Source: Chloroflexota bacterium
Lineage (GTDB): Bacteria; Chloroflexota; Anaerolineae; Anaerolineales; Anaerolineaceae
Length of the DNA stretch: 64,000 bases
Assembly: GCA_021825925.1 (NCBI GenBank)
Contig: JAKAFP010000003.1
Location: 248,001 to 312,000 of the forward strand
Direction of reading: 5' to 3'
In this document: positions 7,463 through 15,623 of the stretch, one piece after another
Numbering within the stretch: the first letter of the stretch is position 1
How the letters are laid out: the number at the start of each line of letters is the position of its first letter
Program-made: the position numbers and the translations under genes
The notes under the pieces: generated by a model
Databases searched by the model: none
Told to the model about the DNA's origin: nothing
Seen by the model: the letters and a program-made list of their open reading frames with translations, nothing else

Positions 7463-7933
7463 TTATTTGACAAAGATCGAAATCAAAGGGATCAATACAC
7501 CGATCACGAGCAGAAATACCCCAGGAATTCTCGAGGGCATGCCGGCAGTGGTTTTAGGCGCCAGTACACAGTCTTGCGGGTCGGTCGGATTGTAATAGAC
7601 AGGCACTTGCTTGCCTTCGGCAAATTGATCTTTGATGGTGCTGGCGGTCAAATAATTAAAGGCAGGGCTGCCGAATGCCACGCGTTCACCTTCATAGGGT
7701 TTCCCATCCACGCTGAACTGATACTTTGCCATCAGAATATAGGTGTTGTTCACATTACCCATGGCGTTGCGGGCAGGTTCCTCAAAAATTTTCGATTCAA
7801 CGACCAACCCGGGGGCGGTTGGCCATTGGGTCGCTTCACGACTAAGGCGCCGGACGAGCAAGGCTTTACGAAGCATGATGAATCCAATGCTGTTGAAAAC
7901 GATGAAAACAAGAATGGCAGCGTAAGTGGTCAT
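7463..7933 (-). CDS. DUF3592 domain membrane protein
   Basis: A 156-residue protein with an N-terminal membrane helix (about 4-22) and a second hydrophobic helix at the C terminus (GVFLLVIGVLIPLISIFV). Between them is a beta-rich domain with the DUF3592 signature (YQFSVDGKPYEGERVAFG ... VPVYYNPTDPQDCVL). AAGGAGAAACA gives a clear ribosome-binding site. Proteins of this type are membrane-anchored with an extracytoplasmic beta domain of unknown role. Confidence 0.8.
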   Translation of the reverse strand: MTTYAAILVFIVFNSIGFIMLRKALLVRRLSREATQWPTAPGLVVESKIFEEPARNAMGNVNNTYILMAKYQFSVDGKPYEGERVAFGSPAFNYLTASTIKDQFAEGKQVPVYYNPTDPQDCVLAPKTTAGMPSRIPGVFLLVIGVLIPLISIFVK

Positions 7934-8016
7934 TGTTTCTCCTTGGCCTTGAGTTCCCTTGAGTTTAACTGAGGTTTAGTGCTTTGGCAATATCCTTAAT
8001 TAAATGAGCACCACGT

Positions 8017-10323
8017 TTATTGTAACAGCCAGGTTTTACTGCCATTTGAAACCAGGTGAGTGTCTGAATAGATATCCGCGCCAACAGCGTTTTCGAAGGG
8101 GGAGACACCGCGGTCGCGCCACACGATCACCTGTGGATTTAGGTTGCGCCAGACGCGAGGAGGGATGTAGCTGACATCTTCGGGACCGAGTACCAGGGCG
8201 GTCAATCCTTTAAGTGCCTCTGGTGAGGTGGTGTTGATCTCCGCGTAATCCACCCCGTTGGGGATCAACACACGCAGGCTGCCGTAATGGAGAAGGATGG
8301 CCGTGCCGTTGAGATCTTCAGCGATCAACGTCAGCCGGAGACCGGGTTCTATTTCAAGCGTTTGCGCGGGCAGAAGTTTTTCAACCTCGATCCCGTCAGG
8401 GATGGAAAGTGGTTTGCTGTCTTGTTCGGCTCGGTAGCTCGAAGGCGCCAGCAGCACCTCATTGACCTTGATCGCGTCGTTGAGCTCTGCCAGTGGACCT
8501 GAGATCTTGCGGGTTGTGACCAGCACGGAGTCCAGGTGAAAAGACCAGGGGGAGAGAGTCATTTCAAGACTGGAAGTAAATTCGTCCATGCTGCCACGCG
8601 GGTCCAGAGCGATGGTTTTTCCGGTAGGGGTCAGAAGATAAAGGGTGGCTTCATTTTCGCAGCGCACCAGGTGCAGGTGCAGCTTACCGTCTGGCTGGTT
8701 CGCAGCAATGGACCAGATCGAAAAACTCAAGCCGGTCAGAATCAGCATCACCCAGATGAAGCGACTGGATTGGAAAAACCGGGCCAGCTTATCACGCAGA
8801 AAAAAGAGCAGCACCACCAACCCAAAAAGGATAAAGATCCAAATTGTAAAAGCCGGGTGAATGGTCAAGACGCCTCCTTTTATCTTCGCCAGCAACGTCA
8901 CCATGGCATTGGTATATTTCAAAAATGGCCAAGAAACCAACATTAGCACTTTGCCTGCCAGTGGATGGATCAGACCCGCCACCAGCGTAAGCGCACCTGA
9001 AACCATGACCGCAGGTTGAACCGGCAGCACCAGTGGATTGGCGAGCAGAGCACTCACCGAGAGCCGGCCAAAGTGAGCCGCAATGAATGGCAGCGTGGCA
9101 AATTGGGCTGCCAGTGTGAAGAGAAGATACTCGCTAAGGGGCTTGGTCCACTTGGCTGCCGCTTTCTCAGACACCTTTTTCTCGAGCAGTGAGCTCAGAC
9201 CATCTTGCATGGGCTGGGCAAAAACCACCAGGCCAAAACTAGCGGCAAACGAGAGCTGAAAACTGGCGTCCTGAAGCATCAATGGCTGGATCAAACACAT
9301 CACCCCGGCCGTAAAAACCAGGGCAGTCAAGCCTGCCTGCCGCCTGCCGATTAGATGTCCGCCCATGGCCAGTACAGCCATGATCAAAGCCCTGATCACG
9401 GATTCAGAAACATCCACCATGGAGGCGTAAAACACCAACAGGATGGCCGAGACCAGGGCTGCCCAGTAGGGGCCGACCAGCAGGGTGAAGGCCCACATAA
9501 AGAGCCCTGCCAGCACAGCCATATTGAAACCCGAGATGGCAATAATGTGAGCCACACCGGTGTCGCGGTAGGCCTGGGCCAGGTCGGGTGGAAGGTCGTT
9601 ATCCACACCCAACAGGATGCCGGTCAACAGCCCTGATTCAGGTTGGGGATAGATCTCAAAGAGGATTTGGCGTGCCTTTTCTCGAAAAGCGACCAACCCC
9701 TTGCGCAGGGGATAACCATGGTCACTGCCCACCCTGGTGACACTAAGTGGATGGTAGATGACTGTGTAGATCCCCGACTTGGCCAGGTAATCGCGGTAAG
9801 AGAAATCGCTGCTTTCTGAAGGGGTAAGGGGTTTGGCGGTGAACTGCAGCAGATCCCCATACTGCCAATCAGCATCCGCGCTCATCTGCACCTGCGCCAA
9901 CCCGCGAATCTTTCTAGCGGCATGAACCCAATCTTCACTGGCGGGATCCATGATCTCGATGGTTGTGATTTGATAGATGGTCGCTGAAGACCTGCGGTCC
10001 GGGGCAGCCGATACCCAGCCGGTGATGACATATTCACCTTTATCGTTGTACCAGGCCAGATCATTCTCGTTTACGGTTGGGTGTTCATTCCACCAGGCGC
10101 GCAATCCTCCAATGGAAAACAAGAATAACAGTACACCCAGCGCAAATGGCAGCTGATGGCGAATTTTGCTCCAGGCTTGAGATTTGGCTTGTATTGTTCG
10201 GTCAAAAAGCGATAAGAGTAAAAAGACCATACACAGGGTCAGCCAGACTGGAAAACTCAAATGAAACTTCTCTTCAGCCACGAGGCCAAGAATAAAAGCA
10301 AGAGAGAGCCATAAGAGAGGCAT
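8017..10323 (-). CDS. comEC: ComEC/Rec2 competence channel with degenerate nuclease domain
   Basis: ComEC forms the inner-membrane channel for single-stranded DNA during natural transformation. The 768 residues show the expected order: N-terminal membrane helices, an OB-like extracytoplasmic domain (about 85-200), the competence core with GVAHIIAISGFNMAVLAGLF, more helices, and a C-terminal metallo-beta-lactamase-like domain from about 550. In that last domain the metal motif expected as T-H-x-H-x-D-H reads VTTRKISGPLAEL, so the histidines and aspartate are absent. The channel may be functional while the nuclease is not. It is the last gene of a long co-directional run, 15 nt after the methyltransferase gene. 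Confidence 0.88.
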   Translation of the reverse strand: MPLLWLSLAFILGLVAEEKFHLSFPVWLTLCMVFLLLSLFDRTIQAKSQAWSKIRHQLPFALGVLLFLFSIGGLRAWWNEHPTVNENDLAWYNDKGEYVITGWVSAAPDRRSSATIYQITTIEIMDPASEDWVHAARKIRGLAQVQMSADADWQYGDLLQFTAKPLTPSESSDFSYRDYLAKSGIYTVIYHPLSVTRVGSDHGYPLRKGLVAFREKARQILFEIYPQPESGLLTGILLGVDNDLPPDLAQAYRDTGVAHIIAISGFNMAVLAGLFMWAFTLLVGPYWAALVSAILLVFYASMVDVSESVIRALIMAVLAMGGHLIGRRQAGLTALVFTAGVMCLIQPLMLQDASFQLSFAASFGLVVFAQPMQDGLSSLLEKKVSEKAAAKWTKPLSEYLLFTLAAQFATLPFIAAHFGRLSVSALLANPLVLPVQPAVMVSGALTLVAGLIHPLAGKVLMLVSWPFLKYTNAMVTLLAKIKGGVLTIHPAFTIWIFILFGLVVLLFFLRDKLARFFQSSRFIWVMLILTGLSFSIWSIAANQPDGKLHLHLVRCENEATLYLLTPTGKTIALDPRGSMDEFTSSLEMTLSPWSFHLDSVLVTTRKISGPLAELNDAIKVNEVLLAPSSYRAEQDSKPLSIPDGIEVEKLLPAQTLEIEPGLRLTLIAEDLNGTAILLHYGSLRVLIPNGVDYAEINTTSPEALKGLTALVLGPEDVSYIPPRVWRNLNPQVIVWRDRGVSPFENAVGADIYSDTHLVSNGSKTWLLQ

Positions 10324-10338
10324 AGGCAGCCTGACGAT

Positions 10339-10941
10339 TTATTTGAGTTTTATGGGGATGATCCAGGGCGTCACTTTGCGATAGTCAATGTAGGCTTGTC
10401 CAAATTCCCCTGCGAGTTTGCGTTCTTCAAAACGTGAGCCGATCAGCGTGTAAAGGGTTACACCGATGGTGAAGGCCAGGAGGTTCCAGGTCATAAGCGG
10501 AATTAACCACAAAAAGACAAGAGAAAAGAAATAAATGGGGTGACGGGTGTAGCGGTAGAACCCTCCCGTCATCAGGGTATTTGAGGATTTAGGGGATCCA
10601 GGCGTAAACAGAGCATCCGCTCCGATGAAAGAAAGCAACCCAGTTCCTTTGAGACTGAGCAGCATGCCCGCGAGCGCCAGTAGTTGAATAAAACCGGTCA
10701 GAAAGATCCAAGGTTGGGGGATGGTGTAAAGATGGCCGTCCGGCAGCAGCACGATCAAAGCCATGTAAAGGGGGGTGGTGATCAAAGATACGATCACGTA
10801 TACCAAACGATAATACCTGCGGCCCAGGTCACCGAAACGTTGGGCGGCAAGTTGTTTGAGTTTTAATGAGGCAGTCAGGGAGTGAATAACTCCGTAAACA
10901 GCGCCGGCGATCAAGATCCACCAAAAACCGGATTGATTCAT
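10339..10941 (-). CDS. NnrU/isoprenylcysteine methyltransferase-like membrane protein
   Basis: A 200-residue polytopic protein with about five membrane helices. The C-terminal signature GFYRYTRHPIYFFSLVFLWL followed by FEERKLAGEFGQAYIDYRK is the SAM-binding region of the ICMT/PEMT-like membrane methyltransferase superfamily, and the N-terminal half resembles NnrU. The methyl acceptor is unknown. It lies between plsC and comEC, 41 nt and 15 nt from them, consistent with an envelope-lipid role or passive co-transcription. Confidence 0.75.
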   Translation of the reverse strand: MNQSGFWWILIAGAVYGVIHSLTASLKLKQLAAQRFGDLGRRYYRLVYVIVSLITTPLYMALIVLLPDGHLYTIPQPWIFLTGFIQLLALAGMLLSLKGTGLLSFIGADALFTPGSPKSSNTLMTGGFYRYTRHPIYFFSLVFLWLIPLMTWNLLAFTIGVTLYTLIGSRFEERKLAGEFGQAYIDYRKVTPWIIPIKLK

Positions 10942-10981
10942 CTAAACCCCATATTCAGCTGAACAAACGAACACCATTAAA

Positions 10982-11650
10982 TTATTTGGAATTTTCAGCC
11001 AAGATTTCTTTTAAGCGCGGATGATCCTTGTAAAAGCCGTGATAATGTTCGGGCAGCATGGCTGCGATCTGGCACATGATCTCGTCTGTGAGTTTCTGCA
11101 ATTGTTCTTCACGGTTGTTACGGTCAAGTACCGGCGCCGGGATCAGTTTGCCGAATTGGGCAGTGATATGCGGCTTTTTAAAATGCTTCATTTTTTCAAC
11201 AGCATCTTCAGTGCCAGAGATGGCCACTGGCAAAATTGGAACGCCTGCCCGTAAAGCCAGCAAGGCAGTTCCGGGTTTGCCCTCAAGAAGCTGAGCGTCT
11301 TTACTGCGCGTGCCTTCAGGGGCAATCCCGATGGCCATGCCCTGGTTAAGGGCGGTCATGGCGGTGCGGAATGCGCTGAAATCCGCGGTATCGCGGTCCA
11401 GCCAGATGCCCTGGGCGGTGACAATGAACCAGCGGATGAGCGGATATTTGAGATACTTGGTGGTGACCAGGGCGGTCATATCCGTGCGGTTGGGTGTCAG
11501 GAACAACACCGGAATGTCCATGCGGCTCATGTGATTGGTGGCAATTAACACCCCGCCGGTTAAAGGAATGTTTTCGGAACCGAGAAATTCAGTGACCGTT
11601 AATCTCTTTAAGAGCCAGATCAAAATTCTTCTTAATTCATTTGGTTTCAT
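10982..11650 (-). CDS. plsC: 1-acyl-sn-glycerol-3-phosphate acyltransferase
   Basis: This enzyme acylates lysophosphatidate to phosphatidate in membrane lipid synthesis. The 222 residues contain the H-x4-D catalytic motif (NHMSRMDIPVLF), the EGTRS phosphate-binding motif (IAPEGTRSKDAQ) and the later VPILPVAISGTE block. It starts at ATG 11650 and lies 40 nt downstream of the DedA gene. The short N terminus suggests peripheral membrane association through one amphipathic or hydrophobic segment. Confidence 0.88.
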   Translation of the reverse strand: MKPNELRRILIWLLKRLTVTEFLGSENIPLTGGVLIATNHMSRMDIPVLFLTPNRTDMTALVTTKYLKYPLIRWFIVTAQGIWLDRDTADFSAFRTAMTALNQGMAIGIAPEGTRSKDAQLLEGKPGTALLALRAGVPILPVAISGTEDAVEKMKHFKKPHITAQFGKLIPAPVLDRNNREEQLQKLTDEIMCQIAAMLPEHYHGFYKDHPRLKEILAENSK

Positions 11651-11690
11651 GCTTCTATTGTCCTTAATTTTGCGAGAAGGTCAATAGCCT

Positions 11691-12371
11691 TTATTTCGCA
11701 GGTTCTTCCACTTCTACAGCCGCTTTGGCTTTTGATTTTTCTTTTCGTCCTTTGAGCCATTCGATTCCGATCGGAACGACTGAAATGAGAATGATGGCTA
11801 CGGCTACCAATGAGAAGTTGTTTTGAACGAATGGAATTTCGGCAAAAAAGTAACCTGAGAACAAACAGATTGCCGGCCAAACGATGCCGCCGATGATGTT
11901 GTATGAAATGAAATGTCCGTAGGTCATTTTTCCAATGCCAGCCACGAAGGGAGCAAAGGTGCGGATGATGGGAATGAAACGAGCCAGGAAGATGGTTTTG
12001 CCACCGTGTTTTTCATAAAAGGCATGGGTGCGGTCAAGGTATTCTTTTTTAAACAGACGGCTTTTGGTGGTAAAAACCTTGGGACCCAGATATCGTCCGA
12101 TCCAGTAATTGGCGGTGTCGCCCAACACTGCGGCCACGACCATCAACAGGTAGAGCCATTTAATGTCCAATGCGCCAGTTGTTTTTGACAAAGCGCCTGC
12201 GGCAAACAACAAAGAATCGCCGGGCAGAAAGGGGGTTACTACCAGACCTGTTTCAATGAAGATGATGAAAAACAGGATGCCGTACGTCCAAAGACCAGTG
12301 GCATTAATAATTTCAGCTAAATGTACATCTATGTGCAGGATGAAGTCAATTACGAGTTTAATAATGTTCAT
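11691..12371 (-). CDS. DedA family membrane protein
   Basis: DedA proteins are VTT-domain membrane proteins linked to undecaprenyl-phosphate or phospholipid recycling and to membrane homeostasis. The 226 residues contain VTPFLPGDSLLFAAG near the N terminus, the GDTANYWIGRYLG block and the FLARFIPIIRTFAPFVAGIG re-entrant segment, all hallmarks of the family. The C terminus is a charged, Ala/Lys/Glu-rich cytoplasmic tail. AGGGTAATCA precedes the ATG. The neighbouring plsC fits a shared membrane-lipid theme. Confidence 0.9.
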   Translation of the reverse strand: MNIIKLVIDFILHIDVHLAEIINATGLWTYGILFFIIFIETGLVVTPFLPGDSLLFAAGALSKTTGALDIKWLYLLMVVAAVLGDTANYWIGRYLGPKVFTTKSRLFKKEYLDRTHAFYEKHGGKTIFLARFIPIIRTFAPFVAGIGKMTYGHFISYNIIGGIVWPAICLFSGYFFAEIPFVQNNFSLVAVAIILISVVPIGIEWLKGRKEKSKAKAAVEVEEPAK

Positions 12372-12409
12372 TGATTACCCTTTACTTGAACTTGATTGAT
12401 CGTACTATT

Positions 12410-13651
12410 TTACCCTATGCTTTCGAGCGGTAAGGGAGGAATTGCTGGAGGTTGTGAGGTGGACAAGCGGATCCTGCGATTCATGAAAAACAACATGAAC
12501 AACATTCCTACAAACAAGGCGCCTAAAACCCAAGGAGCGCTGCCAGCAAAGGCTGCGAATGATGATTGGGCAAAAAGATCAAGATTGGTACCCAACCCAG
12601 AAACGAGAGCGAAGAAATTCCATAGACCATGTAAAGTCATGCTGATCAGGTATACCAGGCCAAGCCGGCTGTATTTTCCTGTTTTCCAGGCAGAGACCAA
12701 TGCCCACCCGGTCATACCAGCTGTCAGGGTATGGAGCAAGCCAGTGCCGATTCTGGCCACCAGCAATCCCGTCCAGCTTTCTTGCGGTAATGAGGCCACA
12801 GCGCTAACGCTTTCCACCAGCGCGAAAGCTGCGCCAAGCACCAATCCGGCGCTAAAACCTTCGGCTTCAGACCATCCGCGTTTGATAAAAAACCAGAGTG
12901 CCAGCGGCTTGAGGAATTCTTCCACCAGTGGGGTCACAATCGAAAGGGAGAAAAATATGGCAACCAACACACCAGGGTCTTGAAGCAGAGGGGTGACTTT
13001 TTCGATCACAGAGGTCATGTTCTTCGGGTCAACCATCATCTGGGTTTGAAGTGTCATAAGAATGGGGGCAAATTCATTTTTATTTGCCAGCCAAACCCCG
13101 CCGAGGATCATCGCCAGCACAAATAGAATAATTTCAACCAGGAACACAATGGGCATACCGGCAAACATCTGGAAACTGATAAACCCCCAAAAACGCTGCC
13201 GGCTGCTCTTTGGCAGATTATTTTGACCGAATTCAATAAACCACCACAGCGGAACGGCTACCGTGATGAAGGAAAATAACACTTTCAGGAATGGCTCTGA
13301 CAAGAGATTTGGGTTTGTGTGCACAAGATAAACCAGGGGAATGATCACCAAAAAAGCGATACTGGCGGCGATCACCATCGAGCGCGAATGGTTCCCTGGC
13401 ATGGGCAGCCTGGCAAGCCGGCGGATGGATAAGACGACAGAGGGAATGGCTAGCAAAGAAAGGAAGATCCCAAGCCAGACGAGTACATAGACCGGCTGTG
13501 TGGATTGTACGCCCAAGGTCTGAAGGGAACTGCCTATTTTTAACAACAGCATTAATCCCAGAGCTGAAAAAACTGAGGTCACCAGACCGATGATGCTGAT
13601 GATCAATTGTGCAACCGAAGGCAGGTGAGTTCTAACGGGTTGGTCTGTCAA
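12410..13651 (-). CDS. PrsW family intramembrane metalloprotease
   Basis: PrsW proteases cleave membrane substrates such as anti-sigma factors. The 413-residue polytopic protein has the diagnostic elements: PLVEEFLKPLALWFF with E-E-x-x-K, FALVESVSAVA, HTLTAGMTGWAL and HGLWNFF. It opens at TTG 13651, two bases after the stop of the lipoprotein foldase gene, with AGGA upstream. The N-terminal half holds several extra helices. Its substrate is unknown; no anti-sigma gene is adjacent. Confidence 0.85.
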   Translation of the reverse strand: MTDQPVRTHLPSVAQLIISIIGLVTSVFSALGLMLLLKIGSSLQTLGVQSTQPVYVLVWLGIFLSLLAIPSVVLSIRRLARLPMPGNHSRSMVIAASIAFLVIIPLVYLVHTNPNLLSEPFLKVLFSFITVAVPLWWFIEFGQNNLPKSSRQRFWGFISFQMFAGMPIVFLVEIILFVLAMILGGVWLANKNEFAPILMTLQTQMMVDPKNMTSVIEKVTPLLQDPGVLVAIFFSLSIVTPLVEEFLKPLALWFFIKRGWSEAEGFSAGLVLGAAFALVESVSAVASLPQESWTGLLVARIGTGLLHTLTAGMTGWALVSAWKTGKYSRLGLVYLISMTLHGLWNFFALVSGLGTNLDLFAQSSFAAFAGSAPWVLGALFVGMLFMLFFMNRRIRLSTSQPPAIPPLPLESIG

Positions 13652-13653
13652 AA

Positions 13654-14991
13654 TTATTGTTCCTGAATAGTGACTGATTTGAGTACATCCGGCGCCAACA
13701 ACACCTGGTCATAATACGGGTCGCGAGGGCGAAGGGATTGAAGCACATCCATGCCTTCAATGACCTTGCCAAAGATGGTGTATTTGCCATCAAATTCAGG
13801 TATCGAGGTATATGTGACGAAGAACTGCGAGCCATTCATGTTATTTTTTTGATCAACCGCCATGGCCAGCATGCCGGGTTGATTGAACCTTAGCTTGGGG
13901 GTGACTTCAATGGAGTATTCAAAACCTGGCCGACCGGCACCGGTTCCGGTTGGGTCGCCCGCCTGAACGAGGTAACCAGGTACAACCCGGTAAAAGGGCG
14001 TATTGTCATACCATTTTTCATTGGCTAAGAAGATGAAATTGTTGACCGCCATGGGCGCTTCTTGCGGATAGAGTTCAAAAACAATATCGCCTTTTTCTGT
14101 GGAAAATGTAGCGGTGTATTTTTTGTTGGGATCAATGGTTTGATCTGGACAGGCTTTATATGCGCGTTCCGGTAGTTTGTAATACAGAACCATGTTTGCC
14201 AGACTACTGAGGTCCACCCAGCCTTGTTGATAAAGTGTTTTGTTGAAGAATAAAGCTGGAGGGGTGGTCAGACTGGTTTCTGCGCTTTTTCTGGTGGCGT
14301 CGAACACCTTTTGAATGGTCGCGTCACTGGTCATATCAGCCATAAACTGGGTTTTATCCAACTCAAGTTCGTCTGCCTGATCCACCAGCCAGGTGGAAAA
14401 TTCCTTTACTGACAGCGAGATCCATTCAGATTGGCGGCTGAAGAGAATATCGTGCATTTCCCAATACTTGTCCTGGAGGCCTGCGGCTTCTGCAGCCTGG
14501 GCGGCCAAAGCAGCTTTGTCGTGTTCGACGGTCAGCGGCAGATAACGGAAAACGATTTTCACATCCTCCGGAAAAAGGATCTGCAGTTGGTGTAAATTGA
14601 TCGCCAGCGAGGCGCATATCTGGCACTGGTAATCTGTATATTCATAAATAATGATCTTGGCGTTATCAGAGCCAAGAACCCAGTCCGCTTTACCGGGATC
14701 TGGAATTTTCTGATACACTTCTTCGGGGATGACTGGCAAAATGGGTGCCGCACTGCAGGTGGCCGGTCCGCTTGGAGTGATGGCCAGGGTGGGCATGCTG
14801 GTGGGGGTGGAGGAAGCTCTTGTGGTGGGGACGGAAGTGGCCGTGGGAGCCAGTGTTCTGGTCGGGTTGCCAATGGTAGCGCGCGGAGTCTGGGTCGGGG
14901 TCACAAGACCGAAAAGATCCTGGCAGGCTGATAGTACGAGGATGCTCATGACCACTGTGATCAGGAAGGTAATTTTGAGGGCTGATTTCAT
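13654..14991 (-). CDS. Lipoprotein fusing a DsbA-like thioredoxin domain to a cyclophilin
   Basis: A 445-residue exported foldase. Residues 1-23 are a lipoprotein signal with lipobox LSAC (C23). A Thr/Pro-rich linker follows to about residue 75. A DsbA/DsbD-type thioredoxin fold starts near 95 with redox motif C122-Q-I-C125 (YEYTDYQCQICASL) and extends to about 275. From about 290 it is a cyclophilin peptidyl-prolyl isomerase: FSTEKGDIVFELYPQEAP, FYRVVPGYLVQAGDPTGTG and NGSQFFVT. The start codon overlaps the tmk stop as ATGA. The protein probably combines disulfide chemistry and proline isomerisation at the outer face of the membrane. Confidence 0.88.
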   Translation of the reverse strand: MKSALKITFLITVVMSILVLSACQDLFGLVTPTQTPRATIGNPTRTLAPTATSVPTTRASSTPTSMPTLAITPSGPATCSAAPILPVIPEEVYQKIPDPGKADWVLGSDNAKIIIYEYTDYQCQICASLAINLHQLQILFPEDVKIVFRYLPLTVEHDKAALAAQAAEAAGLQDKYWEMHDILFSRQSEWISLSVKEFSTWLVDQADELELDKTQFMADMTSDATIQKVFDATRKSAETSLTTPPALFFNKTLYQQGWVDLSSLANMVLYYKLPERAYKACPDQTIDPNKKYTATFSTEKGDIVFELYPQEAPMAVNNFIFLANEKWYDNTPFYRVVPGYLVQAGDPTGTGAGRPGFEYSIEVTPKLRFNQPGMLAMAVDQKNNMNGSQFFVTYTSIPEFDGKYTIFGKVIEGMDVLQSLRPRDPYYDQVLLAPDVLKSVTIQEQ

Positions 14992-15614
14992 CTTTTAATA
15001 CTCTCCAGTTTCTTCAAGATCACTGCTCTAATATCTTGCTGGACTTTTTGCGGCTCATTGGAGGCGTTGATCACCTTCCATCGTTCCGGTTCAGCCAGTG
15101 CCATTTCCTTGTATCCAGCCCTGACGCGTTTATGAAACTCCACTTTTTGGGCATCCAGACGGTTCCACTCGCTGCCGCCTTTGATTTTTCGTTTCAAGCC
15201 TTCATCAACTTCCAGGTCCAACAAAAGGGTCAGATCGGGCTTCAGTCCGCCGGTGGCAAACTTTAAAATATCTTTGAGAATTTGAAGATCCAGCCCATGT
15301 CCGTAACCTTGATATGCCAGGGTGGAATCCCCGTAGCGGTCGCTGATCACCACCACCCCTTTTTCCAGGTTGGGGCGTATCACTTCGGTGACGATCTGGG
15401 CGCGGGCGGCGCAAAAAAGTAAAATTTCGGTATTGGGGTGCATCATGGTGTTATCCATGCGCATGATGACTTCACGGATCTGGTCGCCGATGAAGGTGCC
15501 GCCAGGTTCACGGGTGGTTAATACCTCAAACCCCTGCTCTCTGACGAAATCCGCCAGATCGCGAATTTGCATGGATTTTCCACTGCCTTCGGGGCCTTCA
15601 AGCGTTATGAACAT
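14988..15614 (-). CDS. tmk: Thymidylate kinase
   Basis: dTMP kinase phosphorylates dTMP to dTDP. The 208 residues carry the P-loop GPEGSGKS (7-14), the REPGGT dTMP-binding motif, and DRYGDSTLAYQGYG with the DR-Y/H-S pattern. AAGGTCGC precedes ATG 15614. The stop overlaps the start of the downstream lipoprotein gene (ATGA), and the upstream ATPase gene ends nine bases before, so these are co-transcribed. Confidence 0.95.
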   Translation of the reverse strand: MFITLEGPEGSGKSMQIRDLADFVREQGFEVLTTREPGGTFIGDQIREVIMRMDNTMMHPNTEILLFCAARAQIVTEVIRPNLEKGVVVISDRYGDSTLAYQGYGHGLDLQILKDILKFATGGLKPDLTLLLDLEVDEGLKRKIKGGSEWNRLDAQKVEFHKRVRAGYKEMALAEPERWKVINASNEPQKVQQDIRAVILKKLESIKR

Positions 15615-15623
15615 GCGACCTTC

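Noticed and set aside
7457..7972. 171-residue plus-strand open frame
   Set aside because: Antisense to the DUF3592 gene, which has a good ribosome-binding site and family signature.
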